Assembly: GCA_964397015.1 (NCBI GenBank) | Contig: CAYNHL010000079.1 | Span: forward strand, 1 to 17,258 | Direction of reading: 5' to 3' | From: MADRE2 sp964397015 | GTDB lineage: Bacteria > Desulfobacterota > Desulfobacteria > Desulfobacterales > Desulfobacteraceae | Length of the DNA: 17,258 nt | Shown: piece after piece, positions 1 through 8,556 of the stretch | Layout: each line of letters starts with the position of its first letter | How positions within the stretch are numbered: the stretch's first letter is position 1 | Program-made: the position numbers and the translations under genes | Notes under the pieces: model-generated | Database searches by the model: none | Seen by the model: only the letters and a program-made list of their open reading frames with translations | Told to the model about the DNA's origin: nothing

Positions 1-1
1 T

Positions 2-1762
2 CCAGACAAAATCATCAGGAACCTGCACCTTTCCTACCCGGGTGAACGCGCCCATTACGACCGCTTGAAAACACTGATCAAAGACACCCTGGGCAGCAAA
101 GAGCTGACAGTTTTTGAACACAGCAGGCTCACTGAACTTGTCGGTGTTACAGGAAACTATACATTGACTTTCAACCACCATAACGGACAGGATGAAACTG
201 TAAAGGCTGGTGCGATCATCGCAGCACTTGACGCAGAATTGTCACCGCCGGGTCCGGAGTTCGGTTATGACGGCTGCTCCGTTTTCATCCAGTCTGAAAT
301 GGAGGAACATGTTACCCGGAATGGTACCCCGAAAGGACAGGTAGTCTTCTGGATCAGTGACTATGAATACGGCACGCCTGAGCATGCAATGCTTTCGGCA
401 AAAAGTGCGTGGGCAATGGCCATGCACATGAAGGCATGCTCTCCTGAAACCAATATCATGATTTTTTACAACGAAAAAATGGCGATTCCCTTAACCGGGG
501 CGGAAAGGGCAATCAACCGGAAGGCGCAAATCGCCTGGATACCCTATGACAATGCGGTCCGCCCCTCTGTACAGGACGGCTACGTTACCTTCTGCAATCT
601 CAAAGACCATGTGGAGCATGAGCTTGCCTGGGATTTTCTGGTGCTCTCCCCCAAACGAGGAATCAGCGGTGAAGCAAAGACTACGGCCAGGATACTGGGA
701 CTGATTCACAAGGAAGCGCCTTTTTTGACAGGGCATCACGCAAAGGTAAGACCGGAAATGATAGGCAGGGAGGAAACCTATCTGGCAGGTAGCGCCCGAT
801 ATCCTTGTGACCTGCAGGAAGCATTGAACCAGGGCAGAAAAGCGGGCATCAGAAATGTGGAGATGATTGAAAAATCACAAGCAGACCAACTGCTGGTGCC
901 CCGCATTGTCTGTGTGGTGGACCCTGACAAATGCGTAGCCTGCGGCCAGTGCCAGGAATTGTGTGACTGTGGCGGCATCGGTATCGAGATGTCAACCGGG
1001 GGGCTGCCCAGGGTCGTAGACCCCATGCTGTGCACCGGTGGCGGTACCTGCGCAGCAGCATGTCCCTATGGCGCGCTGGTACTCCAGAATAACAGTACCG
1101 ACCAGAAAGAAGCCAGAATAGGCGCACTTTCCAGGCAGATGGAATCCGATGAAGTGGTGGCCATGGCCTGTGTCTGGGGCGGACTTCCAGCTGCAGACAA
1201 TGCCCACCGCAGAAAAATGTCATATGACCCGCGTACCCACATACTGGGAATACCCTGTGTTGGCCAGATCGATCCTGCTGTCATGGCCAAGGCCTTTCTG
1301 GAAGGTGCGCCCGGTTTGTTGCTCATCGGCTGCCTGCCTGAGGAGTGTCACCATTCATATGGAATCGACCATGCCTGGAACCGGGTGAATCTTATAAAAA
1401 AGCTGTTTGAATTGTGCGGTTTTGACCGCCGCAGGATCGCCATTGCCCATGCAGACCTGAACAAACCCGAGGAGTTTGTAAAAACGGTCGATTCCTTCAA
1501 TGCCCTGATTGCAGCCCTGGGACCGATCCAGAAAACACAGGCCAACCTGGATAACCTTGCTTCCATTTATAATCTGTGTAAGTACAACACCCGGATACGC
1601 ACCCTTCTGTCGGTGGCATTAAGACGGCCATGGGAAAAAACATACCGTGGAGATCAGAGGCATGCGCTGGAATTTGACCGGGACTTCACTGCTGCCATTG
1701 AAGAAGAATTTGATTTTGCTGAAAGCGCTCTTAATGAACCGGCTTTTTACCGGTATGCCTGA
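2..1762 (+). CDS. HdrA-MvhD fusion-like redox subunit (5' end outside window)
   Basis: The reading frame is open from the first in-frame codon of the window, so the gene starts upstream; the TTG at 65 is only an internal codon. Family knowledge: HdrA is the FAD/iron-sulfur subunit of heterodisulfide reductase-type complexes, and MvhD is the [2Fe-2S] subunit that passes electrons to it. Seen here: an HdrA-like middle part, then a ferredoxin-like segment at about 932-1066 with a full CVACGQCQELC motif and a second motif CTGGGTCAAACP that has Gly where the second Cys is expected. A C-terminal MvhD-like domain follows (about 1155-1500) with ACVWGG, IPCVGQID and GCLPEECHHSYG. The first of these lacks the second Cys of the usual CxxC. 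The HdrA-specific cysteine region (about 341-432) has no cysteines before the motif in which HdrA normally carries four. About 85 residues follow MvhD. It is probably cytosolic, in C1 or Etf-linked electron transfer; this role is inferred. The upstream FAD domain cannot be seen. Confidence 0.8.
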   Translation, partial: PDKIIRNLHLSYPGERAHYDRLKTLIKDTLGSKELTVFEHSRLTELVGVTGNYTLTFNHHNGQDETVKAGAIIAALDAELSPPGPEFGYDGCSVFIQSEMEEHVTRNGTPKGQVVFWISDYEYGTPEHAMLSAKSAWAMAMHMKACSPETNIMIFYNEKMAIPLTGAERAINRKAQIAWIPYDNAVRPSVQDGYVTFCNLKDHVEHELAWDFLVLSPKRGISGEAKTTARILGLIHKEAPFLTGHHAKVRPEMIGREETYLAGSARYPCDLQEALNQGRKAGIRNVEMIEKSQADQLLVPRIVCVVDPDKCVACGQCQELCDCGGIGIEMSTGGLPRVVDPMLCTGGGTCAAACPYGALVLQNNSTDQKEARIGALSRQMESDEVVAMACVWGGLPAADNAHRRKMSYDPRTHILGIPCVGQIDPAVMAKAFLEGAPGLLLIGCLPEECHHSYGIDHAWNRVNLIKKLFELCGFDRRRIAIAHADLNKPEEFVKTVDSFNALIAALGPIQKTQANLDNLASIYNLCKYNTRIRTLLSVALRRPWEKTYRGDQRHALEFDRDFTAAIEEEFDFAESALNEPAFYRYA

Positions 1763-1799
1763 TCAAGGGGCATCCGTGAAATGATCGGCTCCGGCCGTG

Positions 1800-1852
1800 A
1801 AAAAACCCTGGTGCAGCCGTATCCATTCTCATCGGCGGGACCAGGGTTTTTT
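1800..1852. terminator. Bidirectional rho-independent terminator
   Basis: AAAAAACCCTGGT at 1800-1812 pairs perfectly with ACCAGGGTTTTTT at 1840-1852 around a 27-nt loop. The GC-rich core is flanked by A and T runs, so it works on both strands. It sits between the convergent HdrA-like gene (stop 1760-1762) and the MFS gene, whose stop codon at 1854-1856 directly abuts the right arm. Confidence 0.85.
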
Positions 1853-1853
1853 A

Positions 1854-3269
1854 TTAACGTTTCTGCTGACAGCCCTGATCACTTGCTATGCGGTTTACCG
1901 GTCCCCTGGCAAGGGAGGCAAAAATACCGCAGGCGCATAACAGGCTGAAAAAGACGAAGCAGTACCGCACACTTTTTAAAAGCAGCGGGTAATTATCAGG
2001 GACAATCTGCCGGTCTCCCATGAATACGGCTACCATCATGGTAACGATGCCCATGGAAAACACCTGACCGAGCAGGCGCATGGTGGCGGCTGATCCCGAT
2101 GCGATGCCCAGGTGACGCTTGTCGACTGAACTCATGATGGCATTCATGTTGGGAGAGGAAAACAGGGCAAATCCAAATCCCAGGAAGAGCAGGTTGCATA
2201 CAATCAGAAAAAGCGGTGAGTTTTGTGTCAGCAGGATAAAAAAAGCAAGTCCGAGACAGGTGATACCCATGCCGGATGTGGCAATAATCCTTGGCGCGAT
2301 CCGGTCGGAGAGCTTTCCTGCAAAAGGTGAGGCGGCAGCCATGACAACGGGCTGGGCAATGAGTATGATCCCGGCGGTCCGGGGCGAAAGCCCCTGGATA
2401 TATTGAAGGTATAGACTGAGCAGGAAGTTGAGTCCAAAGGTCGACCCGTAATGAATCAGGGCTGCCAGGTTTGAAAATCCAAAAGACCTGTTTGAGGAAA
2501 AAAGACGGATATCGACCAGGGGGAACCGGGTGCGGGTCTGGTGCATTACAAACAGGATCATGACCACAATGCCGCTGCCGATCATTACAATCCCGGAGTT
2601 TCCTGGAAGTCTGGAAAATCCGTAAACCAGGGCGAACAACGAAACAGAATACATGGCCGTCCCCGGGACATCAAATGTTTCTCCGGCTGCATCCGCCCAT
2701 TCTCCCTTTAATTTCGTCACGATGAGCAGCAGCGGAATAAAGCTTAAAATAAATGTCAGTACAAACAGCAGCCGCCAGCTGCTGTGCTGTACGAGCATTC
2801 CGCCTGCGAAAGGGCCGCTGGAAAGACCGATATATACTGCTGATACCGTTATTCCAATGATTTTTCCGCGTTCCTTTGGTGAAAAAACACTGGTGACTAT
2901 GGCCATGGATGTTCCGAAAATCATGCCGCTTCCAATACCTTGCAGAACCCTGGAGATGATCAGGACGACGAAAGTCGAGGCCAGGGCGACTGCCATGGAC
3001 CCTATGGCAAACAACAGGAATCCGGCTGCCAGGATTTTTTTCCGTCCGAAAATATCGGCCAGCCGGCCCATGGGAACCAGGGTAATTCCGGCTGCCAGCA
3101 GGTAGGCAGTGGCAATCCAGCTCAGCAATACCGCATTTATCCCCAGGGTTTTTTCGATGGCCGGCAGAATAACATTTACCGAGGACCCCATAAAAGGAGT
3201 TATAAACGATCCTGTAATGGCCACCATCAGTGTTGCACTTCGAATGGCTTTGTTTTCAGTATGAGGCAT
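1854..3269 (-). CDS. MFS efflux transporter, DHA2 (EmrB/QacA)-like
   Basis: A 471-residue, very hydrophobic inner-membrane protein, probably with 14 transmembrane helices, the usual size for the DHA2 drug:H+ antiporter family. Visible signatures are the loop 2-3 motif GRLADIFGRKK (residues 68-78), the antiporter motif C-like segment GPFAGGML (152-159) and a following SWRLLF. These support proton-driven export of a small molecule, but the substrate cannot be told from sequence. The start ATG (3267-3269) is preceded by an AGGA-type ribosome site. It lies 12 nt after the stop of the GlmS-like giant, so the two are almost certainly cotranscribed as the last genes of the minus-strand unit. Export of a product of the giant enzyme is possible but speculative. 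An unrelated drug or osmolyte exporter is the alternative. Confidence 0.88.
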   Translation of the reverse strand: MPHTENKAIRSATLMVAITGSFITPFMGSSVNVILPAIEKTLGINAVLLSWIATAYLLAAGITLVPMGRLADIFGRKKILAAGFLLFAIGSMAVALASTFVVLIISRVLQGIGSGMIFGTSMAIVTSVFSPKERGKIIGITVSAVYIGLSSGPFAGGMLVQHSSWRLLFVLTFILSFIPLLLIVTKLKGEWADAAGETFDVPGTAMYSVSLFALVYGFSRLPGNSGIVMIGSGIVVMILFVMHQTRTRFPLVDIRLFSSNRSFGFSNLAALIHYGSTFGLNFLLSLYLQYIQGLSPRTAGIILIAQPVVMAAASPFAGKLSDRIAPRIIATSGMGITCLGLAFFILLTQNSPLFLIVCNLLFLGFGFALFSSPNMNAIMSSVDKRHLGIASGSAATMRLLGQVFSMGIVTMMVAVFMGDRQIVPDNYPLLLKSVRYCFVFFSLLCACGIFASLARGPVNRIASDQGCQQKR

Positions 3270-3281
3270 CAGGGATCCTTT

Positions 3282-6200
3282 TTATACATCCATTTCTGCC
3301 AGGGCCATGCCGATGACGTTGGTGACAATTGGCAGAATGAAATCGGAAAATGCCGTTATATCACCGCCTGGTCCTTTAAGCCCTGGAACAAGAATGATCT
3401 GGCTGAGCGGATATTTTTTCAGGTTGGTCAACCTTGCATCCTGCGAGAAAGCTTCCTGTGTGATCACTATAAGGCGGGCGTGCCGGCTGCCGAAGGTGGC
3501 CAGTTCATCCAGTGCGGCATCGAAATGGTCTTCACTGGTGGCGTCAATGATGACCAGGCAGTCCCGATCTGTATCGTAGTCCGGGTTCAGTGCCGGTACA
3601 AACCAGTGACCTTCAACCATAAAAGGCAAGGCCGCATCAGCCTGGAGCGGCATGGAACAGTCGGTGAGGAATTCATCTGTCATGGCGCCGCCAAGATAGC
3701 GCTGCTCGAGTGCGGCAATATCGTTTTCACAATATCGAACAGCCATTTCACTGCGGGGAGCGATCTTGATATATTTTGCATTATGGTCAGGATCGACCAG
3801 TACAAGCCGCGAGTAAGCGCTCACACCAAAAGGTTCACTTTCAAGGTTACGTTTCCTGTGGGATTTAAATTGATATTCCCAGGCAATACAGCTGCCTTTC
3901 AAACTGGTGACAAACAATGCTTTTTTATAGGGCCGGTTGTCGGTAACAGCTGTATGTAGAGCTTTTTCAAGGGTTTTGCTTTGGAAAAGGGTATTTACGG
4001 CCGGCAGGCACAGGCGAAAATGAGCCTGCAGGCACCTTGCCCGGTCCGGCAGCCGGCGGGCGGTTACGGCAAGAAAAAACTGGCAGAGTGCAAGATAAAT
4101 ATGCTCTCCAGGGCATTGACGGTCAGGGTTTTTCAAATAAAAAGCGCCCATTGCATCAATAAAATCATTGGACATGGCGGCATTGGATTCAGGGCCGATA
4201 AACAGAAAATGATTGCCTGAATGAACCAGAAGATCAGATATCTGGGTCTCGTTGGCCAGTGTCGATGCCACCCCGATCACCAGGCTGTCTTGAGTTGGGA
4301 TGCCCTTGATTTTTTCAGGGTATTCCATCTGGAGGGGGAGGGTGAAAAAAAGCTGCCATAACCGGATGAAATTGATACACCCAGCCTCGGCCTGTTTGTC
4401 CATTGGGACGAAAACAATGATGCCGTCTTCGGCGAGGTGGGAAAAGACAAGGTCGGAATAGGGCATCATATCAGGGCGGGGCGTTGAAAACAGGGCCTCA
4501 AAAGGATCTGGAGCCGCCATCTCTTCACACAACGCGGACAGGTCACTGTAATATTTATTTGATCCGGTATCCCGGGTTTTCGTCGTCCAGCAGGGAACAT
4601 TGGCGGATGCCATCAGTCCGGCAGGCAGGTCGGGAAGAACCCGGTTTTTCAATTCCAGGTCATCGAGCCGGTCACTGGCCTGCCTGCCACTGCCGTCTTT
4701 TGTTCTTCCGGCGGTGATGGACTTGGCCATATTCCGGGGCATTTCACCGGCCAGCCTCCCGTGGGCAAGGCCGAAATAAAACCCGAACAGGCACATGAAA
4801 GGGATATCGATAAACGGTTGAAAATAGTCCGCCACCTTGGGCAGTACCAGCAGATGATCGGTACAGGCCGCCATTTCGTTTTTCCGAAGGTTGTTGTAAG
4901 TGACGGCATAAAAAGGCTTTCCAGCACGCTGAAGTTCTGTCATGGCATCTATTCCCTGCTGCAGCCGGTCACTGCTGGTGGCATTGACAAGAACCAGGCT
5001 GTCACGGGCCATGGGGTCAGGGGCAAAGGCGGCTGCTTCAGAATAATCCATAGCCGTTCCCATTGATGTCCAGGCGTTCAGTTCCAGGTTCAGGGCACCG
5101 AATTTTGCCGAACCTGTATGATGAAGGGCGTCAACGAAATAGTGCCGTTTGGAGTAACGGGTGTCATGCGCTGCTTTGCGGCAGAAATCAATGACCAGGT
5201 GATCGGTTAAGATGGATTCTATTTTTTCAGGAAGGGACTTGAGTTCCTGAACAAGGGAGGCAGCGGCAATGGCTGATCCGGAGGTGATCCGCTGAATGTG
5301 CAGGCAGAACAGGTTTAAAACAAACAGTGTGCAGACCGCACTTTTCAAGGCGGTGACCGTTGCTTCCTCCCCGCTTGACACCGGTATTACCCCTGCACTT
5401 TTTTTCAGGATCAGCCCCATGTCGGAAAAAGGTTTTTCCGTGATGCCTACCATCAGGACATTACGGGCGTGCAGGAGGGAAGCGAAATCAATCATGTCCG
5501 CAGTGGTTCCTGACCAGGATATCATTACAACCAGGTCCCGGTCAGGATTGATGGCTGCATCAACGGTTTCCATGTCCATGGGAGTGGTGACCGAAATATT
5601 GATCCCGGAAAAAAAGCTTTCCATGTTTTTCTTGACCAGCAGGGCCAGCTCGTAACTGAAACCGGTACCTACAAGGATTATGCGGTTCAAAGATGCCAGC
5701 CCGGCACCGAACCTGCGGGTCAGCAGCCGGTCCTTGATGTCGAAAACCGGCAACAGGTCGTTTGAGGTGACATAACGGTTGATCAGCTCATCGAGCAGAC
5801 CTGGAATTTCGTGAAGGTGCTCTTCATAAAAGGTTTTTCCAAAATCCTTTTTAAATGTCATGGGCGAAAGGTAAGTGGTGTCGGGCTGGATGTCGGTCCT
5901 GATTTTGCCTGAAAAATCACGGATTTCAAGGTGCCTGAGCACCTTTTCACTGCCGGCGGCTGTCTGGATTTTTGCAAAGATATGTTCCTGGTCCAGGGCG
6001 TATATATCCACCTGGAATGGTGCCAGTATATCCATTTTCCTGCGCCGGAACCATCCAGCCTCACTGTCCGGAGCCTGGTTGAAAAATCCGGGTTCGACAA
6101 TCACCGATTTTCTGGCGTATTCTGTCATCAGTTTGCGCAGCTCGATGCTGGTGGACTGGATCAGGGACTGGGGGAACAGCCCAAGGGCGGCGTTGATATC

Positions 6201-7787
6201 GGAGACGATCATGAAATCAGCTGTATCCCGGCGTTTGACAATGTATACAGGGCGTTTGTGAACTCCGAGGAAAAGCCGGTCCCTGGAAACCAGGCTGATG
6301 CCGGAAACAGCAAACTGGCCTCCTGACATTATCATGACTTCCATTGCACGGATAAAGGCCATTTCATCCATATCCTGTGCAGTCTTGTGCTTGAGTTTTT
6401 TCAAAATGCCGTAATCCACGGTCTGGCTGCAGGAGGAAATATCTTCGAGCCCGAGCTGGTATTGTTTCTCGATAATGCGGTACCGGTGGCTGTCAGCGGC
6501 CGCAGTATCGAAAAAAAATCCCCAGAGCAGAGCGAAAAATTCTGTGGAATTGTCGCTGCGGGGCAAAATGCCTGCTACCTGGGTGATATATTCCTTGACC
6601 CTGGATTCGGTGCTGGAATTAAACTGGCCGTTCAGTACCACGGACCGCTGTTTTTTTTCATCCATGAAGGGGTGTGCGTTTCTGACGGATATGGGAGACT
6701 GGATGGCCCATCGCCCCTGGGCGATGACTGGTGTTTCCATGGACTGGAGCAGGAGGGGATGGGTGCCGCCTATGGTTTTTATCCGGTATCTCAGGTTGCT
6801 TTCTGTTCGAAAGAAAGCAAGGATGGATGCGGCTGCCAGTCCATAGACATTGTACATCCTTTCTGTCCTGTACAGGTTGCGCCAGTGAACCGGAGGGGAA
6901 GATTTGTGGAATGTCCACAGATCTTCAAAAATCATCTGGATCCTGTCATCCAGGCTGCCGGAATGGATGCTGCCTGCCAGCACACAGCTGTCAATTCGCC
7001 TGAACAGGTTGGCAATGCCGTCTGTTGTATAATCCGATGGTATTATGACCATCATGTCCTTTAGATGCTGCCAAAGGTATTTTCGGATATATGGGTGCCT
7101 GGGGCCTGTTTCCGTCTTCTTTGGCCTTATCTGCACCGGGATTTCGTCATGAGCGTAACTGTCGAACAGCTGTTTGAATTCCATGAGCAGTTCTTCGGTG
7201 CTGACAGGGGCCGGATTGTTCTTCTGCCGGAGTTCAACCTGGTGTTCGAGTGCCTTTATAAAAAGTTTCTCTATGACAACAAGGGGAAGGTCATAAAATG
7301 TTGTCATCTTCCGTACAGCTGCCTTGAATGCCTTGAGTGAATTGATTTTAATGTATTCCTGGATTTCCGGACTGCCGGGAGTGCCGGGCGCGGCCTCGAT
7401 CATTTTCTCGGGATCCGTCAAATCGGACCAGCTTGGAAAAGACCCGGCGCTGCCGGTATTGCCGGTTACCGTGGCAGGATCGAATCCTTCCAGTGCCAGA
7501 AGTTTTTTCTGGTTTTCAACAATGAAGTCAGAATAGTGACCGCTGTCTTGTTCCATCAAAGCGGTCACCTTCAGCTCGGATTCATCGAAGACCGGGGATT
7601 CAATGAGGTGATCCACCAGCTGGGAAACCGATCCGAGTTCCCTTCTGATCTTGACCGGGTCGTGTTCATTTCCGATAAGACCGATGCCCGTGCTGTCGGG
7701 CGCACGGTAGACAATGGCCCACATTCCCGTCAAAACACGTGTCAAAGGGTTGTGGGCGTTTCCATAATAAACGACGATACCGCACAT
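3282..7787 (-). CDS. Giant GlmS-like protein: split glutaminase + four SIS-like domains
   Basis: 1501 residues, against about 610 for ordinary GlmS (glutamine:fructose-6-phosphate amidotransferase). The start is fixed by MCGIVVYYGN: Cys2 would be the N-terminal nucleophile of a class II glutaminase. Glutaminase features then break off near residue 70 and resume near 345 with GRW (358-360), NAHP (370-373) and LNG (385-387), which match the GlmS residues binding glutamine. The intervening ~275 residues are unrecognised. SIS domain 1 is about 700-835, with GTGFS (707) and SWSGTT (757-762). SIS domain 2 is about 880-1010, and PRNMAKSITAG (1017-1027) resembles the GlmS C-terminal catalytic-lysine motif. 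By eye the GlmS isomerase Glu and His in SIS 2 are not conserved (GALNLEL; no KHGP). Residues ~1100-1501 look like a second, degenerate SIS pair. It could release ammonia from glutamine and bind a sugar phosphate, but the product is unknown. No clear Shine-Dalgarno is seen. It lies 28 nt after mtgC and 12 nt before the MFS gene. Confidence 0.85.
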   Translation of the reverse strand: MCGIVVYYGNAHNPLTRVLTGMWAIVYRAPDSTGIGLIGNEHDPVKIRRELGSVSQLVDHLIESPVFDESELKVTALMEQDSGHYSDFIVENQKKLLALEGFDPATVTGNTGSAGSFPSWSDLTDPEKMIEAAPGTPGSPEIQEYIKINSLKAFKAAVRKMTTFYDLPLVVIEKLFIKALEHQVELRQKNNPAPVSTEELLMEFKQLFDSYAHDEIPVQIRPKKTETGPRHPYIRKYLWQHLKDMMVIIPSDYTTDGIANLFRRIDSCVLAGSIHSGSLDDRIQMIFEDLWTFHKSSPPVHWRNLYRTERMYNVYGLAAASILAFFRTESNLRYRIKTIGGTHPLLLQSMETPVIAQGRWAIQSPISVRNAHPFMDEKKQRSVVLNGQFNSSTESRVKEYITQVAGILPRSDNSTEFFALLWGFFFDTAAADSHRYRIIEKQYQLGLEDISSCSQTVDYGILKKLKHKTAQDMDEMAFIRAMEVMIMSGGQFAVSGISLVSRDRLFLGVHKRPVYIVKRRDTADFMIVSDINAALGLFPQSLIQSTSIELRKLMTEYARKSVIVEPGFFNQAPDSEAGWFRRRKMDILAPFQVDIYALDQEHIFAKIQTAAGSEKVLRHLEIRDFSGKIRTDIQPDTTYLSPMTFKKDFGKTFYEEHLHEIPGLLDELINRYVTSNDLLPVFDIKDRLLTRRFGAGLASLNRIILVGTGFSYELALLVKKNMESFFSGINISVTTPMDMETVDAAINPDRDLVVMISWSGTTADMIDFASLLHARNVLMVGITEKPFSDMGLILKKSAGVIPVSSGEEATVTALKSAVCTLFVLNLFCLHIQRITSGSAIAAASLVQELKSLPEKIESILTDHLVIDFCRKAAHDTRYSKRHYFVDALHHTGSAKFGALNLELNAWTSMGTAMDYSEAAAFAPDPMARDSLVLVNATSSDRLQQGIDAMTELQRAGKPFYAVTYNNLRKNEMAACTDHLLVLPKVADYFQPFIDIPFMCLFGFYFGLAHGRLAGEMPRNMAKSITAGRTKDGSGRQASDRLDDLELKNRVLPDLPAGLMASANVPCWTTKTRDTGSNKYYSDLSALCEEMAAPDPFEALFSTPRPDMMPYSDLVFSHLAEDGIIVFVPMDKQAEAGCINFIRLWQLFFTLPLQMEYPEKIKGIPTQDSLVIGVASTLANETQISDLLVHSGNHFLFIGPESNAAMSNDFIDAMGAFYLKNPDRQCPGEHIYLALCQFFLAVTARRLPDRARCLQAHFRLCLPAVNTLFQSKTLEKALHTAVTDNRPYKKALFVTSLKGSCIAWEYQFKSHRKRNLESEPFGVSAYSRLVLVDPDHNAKYIKIAPRSEMAVRYCENDIAALEQRYLGGAMTDEFLTDCSMPLQADAALPFMVEGHWFVPALNPDYDTDRDCLVIIDATSEDHFDAALDELATFGSRHARLIVITQEAFSQDARLTNLKKYPLSQIILVPGLKGPGGDITAFSDFILPIVTNVIGMALAEMDV

Positions 7788-7815
7788 AATATAATCACTG
7801 CACTTTCAATGCCTG

Positions 7816-8448
7816 TTAAATAATCAGATTCCTGGCCCGTCTGGCGGCGGAACCGGCATCAGGCGCATAGGCATCTGCACCGATTTCACCGGCATATGCC
7901 TGGGTCACCGGGGCACCGCCGACCATGATCCTGACGTCCTGTCGCAGGCCGGCCTTCTCAATGGCAGAGATGGTTTCCGGCATCATGGGCATTGTGGTGG
8001 TCAGCAGGGCGGACAGGCACAAAATGTTCGCCTTTTTTTCCTTGACCGCAGCAACGAATCCTTCCGGCGGAATGTCAACACCGATATTGTGAACTGTCAA
8101 CCCGGCACTCTCCATCATCATGGCCACCAGGTTTTTTCCGATATCATGGAGATCTCCTTTTACCGTGCCTATGACCACCGTACCGCGGGTGGATTGATTT
8201 TCTTCTCCCAGCAGGGGCTTGAGGATTTCCAGTCCGCCGGCCATGGTCTGGGCCGCCATAAGTACTTCGGGAATGAACATCTCTTCTTTTTCCATTTTTT
8301 CACCGATGATATCCATTCCGGCAATCAATCCGTTGTTCAGTATGTCATCGGCTGTTACGCCGCTGTCAAGTGCCTTAAGGATCAGTTGCTGGAGGCGCTG
8401 GCCGTCCAGGCTTACAAGGGTTTGCTGTATGTCTTTGAAATCGGTCAT
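7816..8448 (-). CDS. mtgC: Corrinoid methyl-carrier protein, MtgC/MttC family
   Basis: A 210-residue cytosolic cobalamin-binding protein, the standard size for methyltransferase corrinoid proteins. Residues ~1-85 form the helical cap domain. The B12 domain follows with GTVKGDLHDIGKN, where D99-x-H101-x-x-G104 supplies the lower axial histidine to cobalt, then SALLTTTM (146-153) and MVGGAP (175-180) around the nucleotide tail. In this family the protein accepts a methyl group from a substrate-specific methyltransferase (here probably the MtgB-like enzyme at 15647-17035) and donates it to the MtgA-type protein. The start ATG has AAAGGAA six bases upstream. It lies downstream of mtgA, separated by 108 nt that hold a palindrome. 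Assignment to glycine betaine rather than another methylamine rests on neighbours, so the symbol is by analogy. Confidence 0.9.
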   Translation of the reverse strand: MTDFKDIQQTLVSLDGQRLQQLILKALDSGVTADDILNNGLIAGMDIIGEKMEKEEMFIPEVLMAAQTMAGGLEILKPLLGEENQSTRGTVVIGTVKGDLHDIGKNLVAMMMESAGLTVHNIGVDIPPEGFVAAVKEKKANILCLSALLTTTMPMMPETISAIEKAGLRQDVRIMVGGAPVTQAYAGEIGADAYAPDAGSAARRARNLII

Positions 8449-8499
8449 ATGGAGTTCCTTTTGTTTTTATCAGTAATAGGGCAAATCAGCATGATTATC

Positions 8500-8513
8500 A
8501 AGCCTCGAGGCTT
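8500..8513. other. 14-bp perfect palindrome between mtgA and mtgC
   Basis: AAGCCTCGAGGCTT reads the same on both strands. In RNA it can fold into a 5-bp stem with a 4-nt loop. It sits in the 108-nt gap (8449-8556) between mtgA and mtgC, followed on the + strand by TATTTTAG. There is no U-run on the minus strand, the direction of transcription, so it is unlikely to be a terminator for mtgA. A processing or stabilising hairpin or a protein site is possible. Confidence 0.4.
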
Positions 8514-8556
8514 TATTTTAGAAAAGTGTTTCCTTTTTCAACCTGGTTCTTTTCTA

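Noticed and set aside
65..67. TTG at 65 as the true start of the HdrA-like gene
   Set aside because: The frame is open to the window edge and the residues before 65 continue the HdrA-like sequence.
2940..3959. 339-residue open frame on the + strand
   Set aside because: It runs antisense across the end of the GlmS-like gene and the MFS gene, has no recognisable domain, and is a shadow of their codon use.
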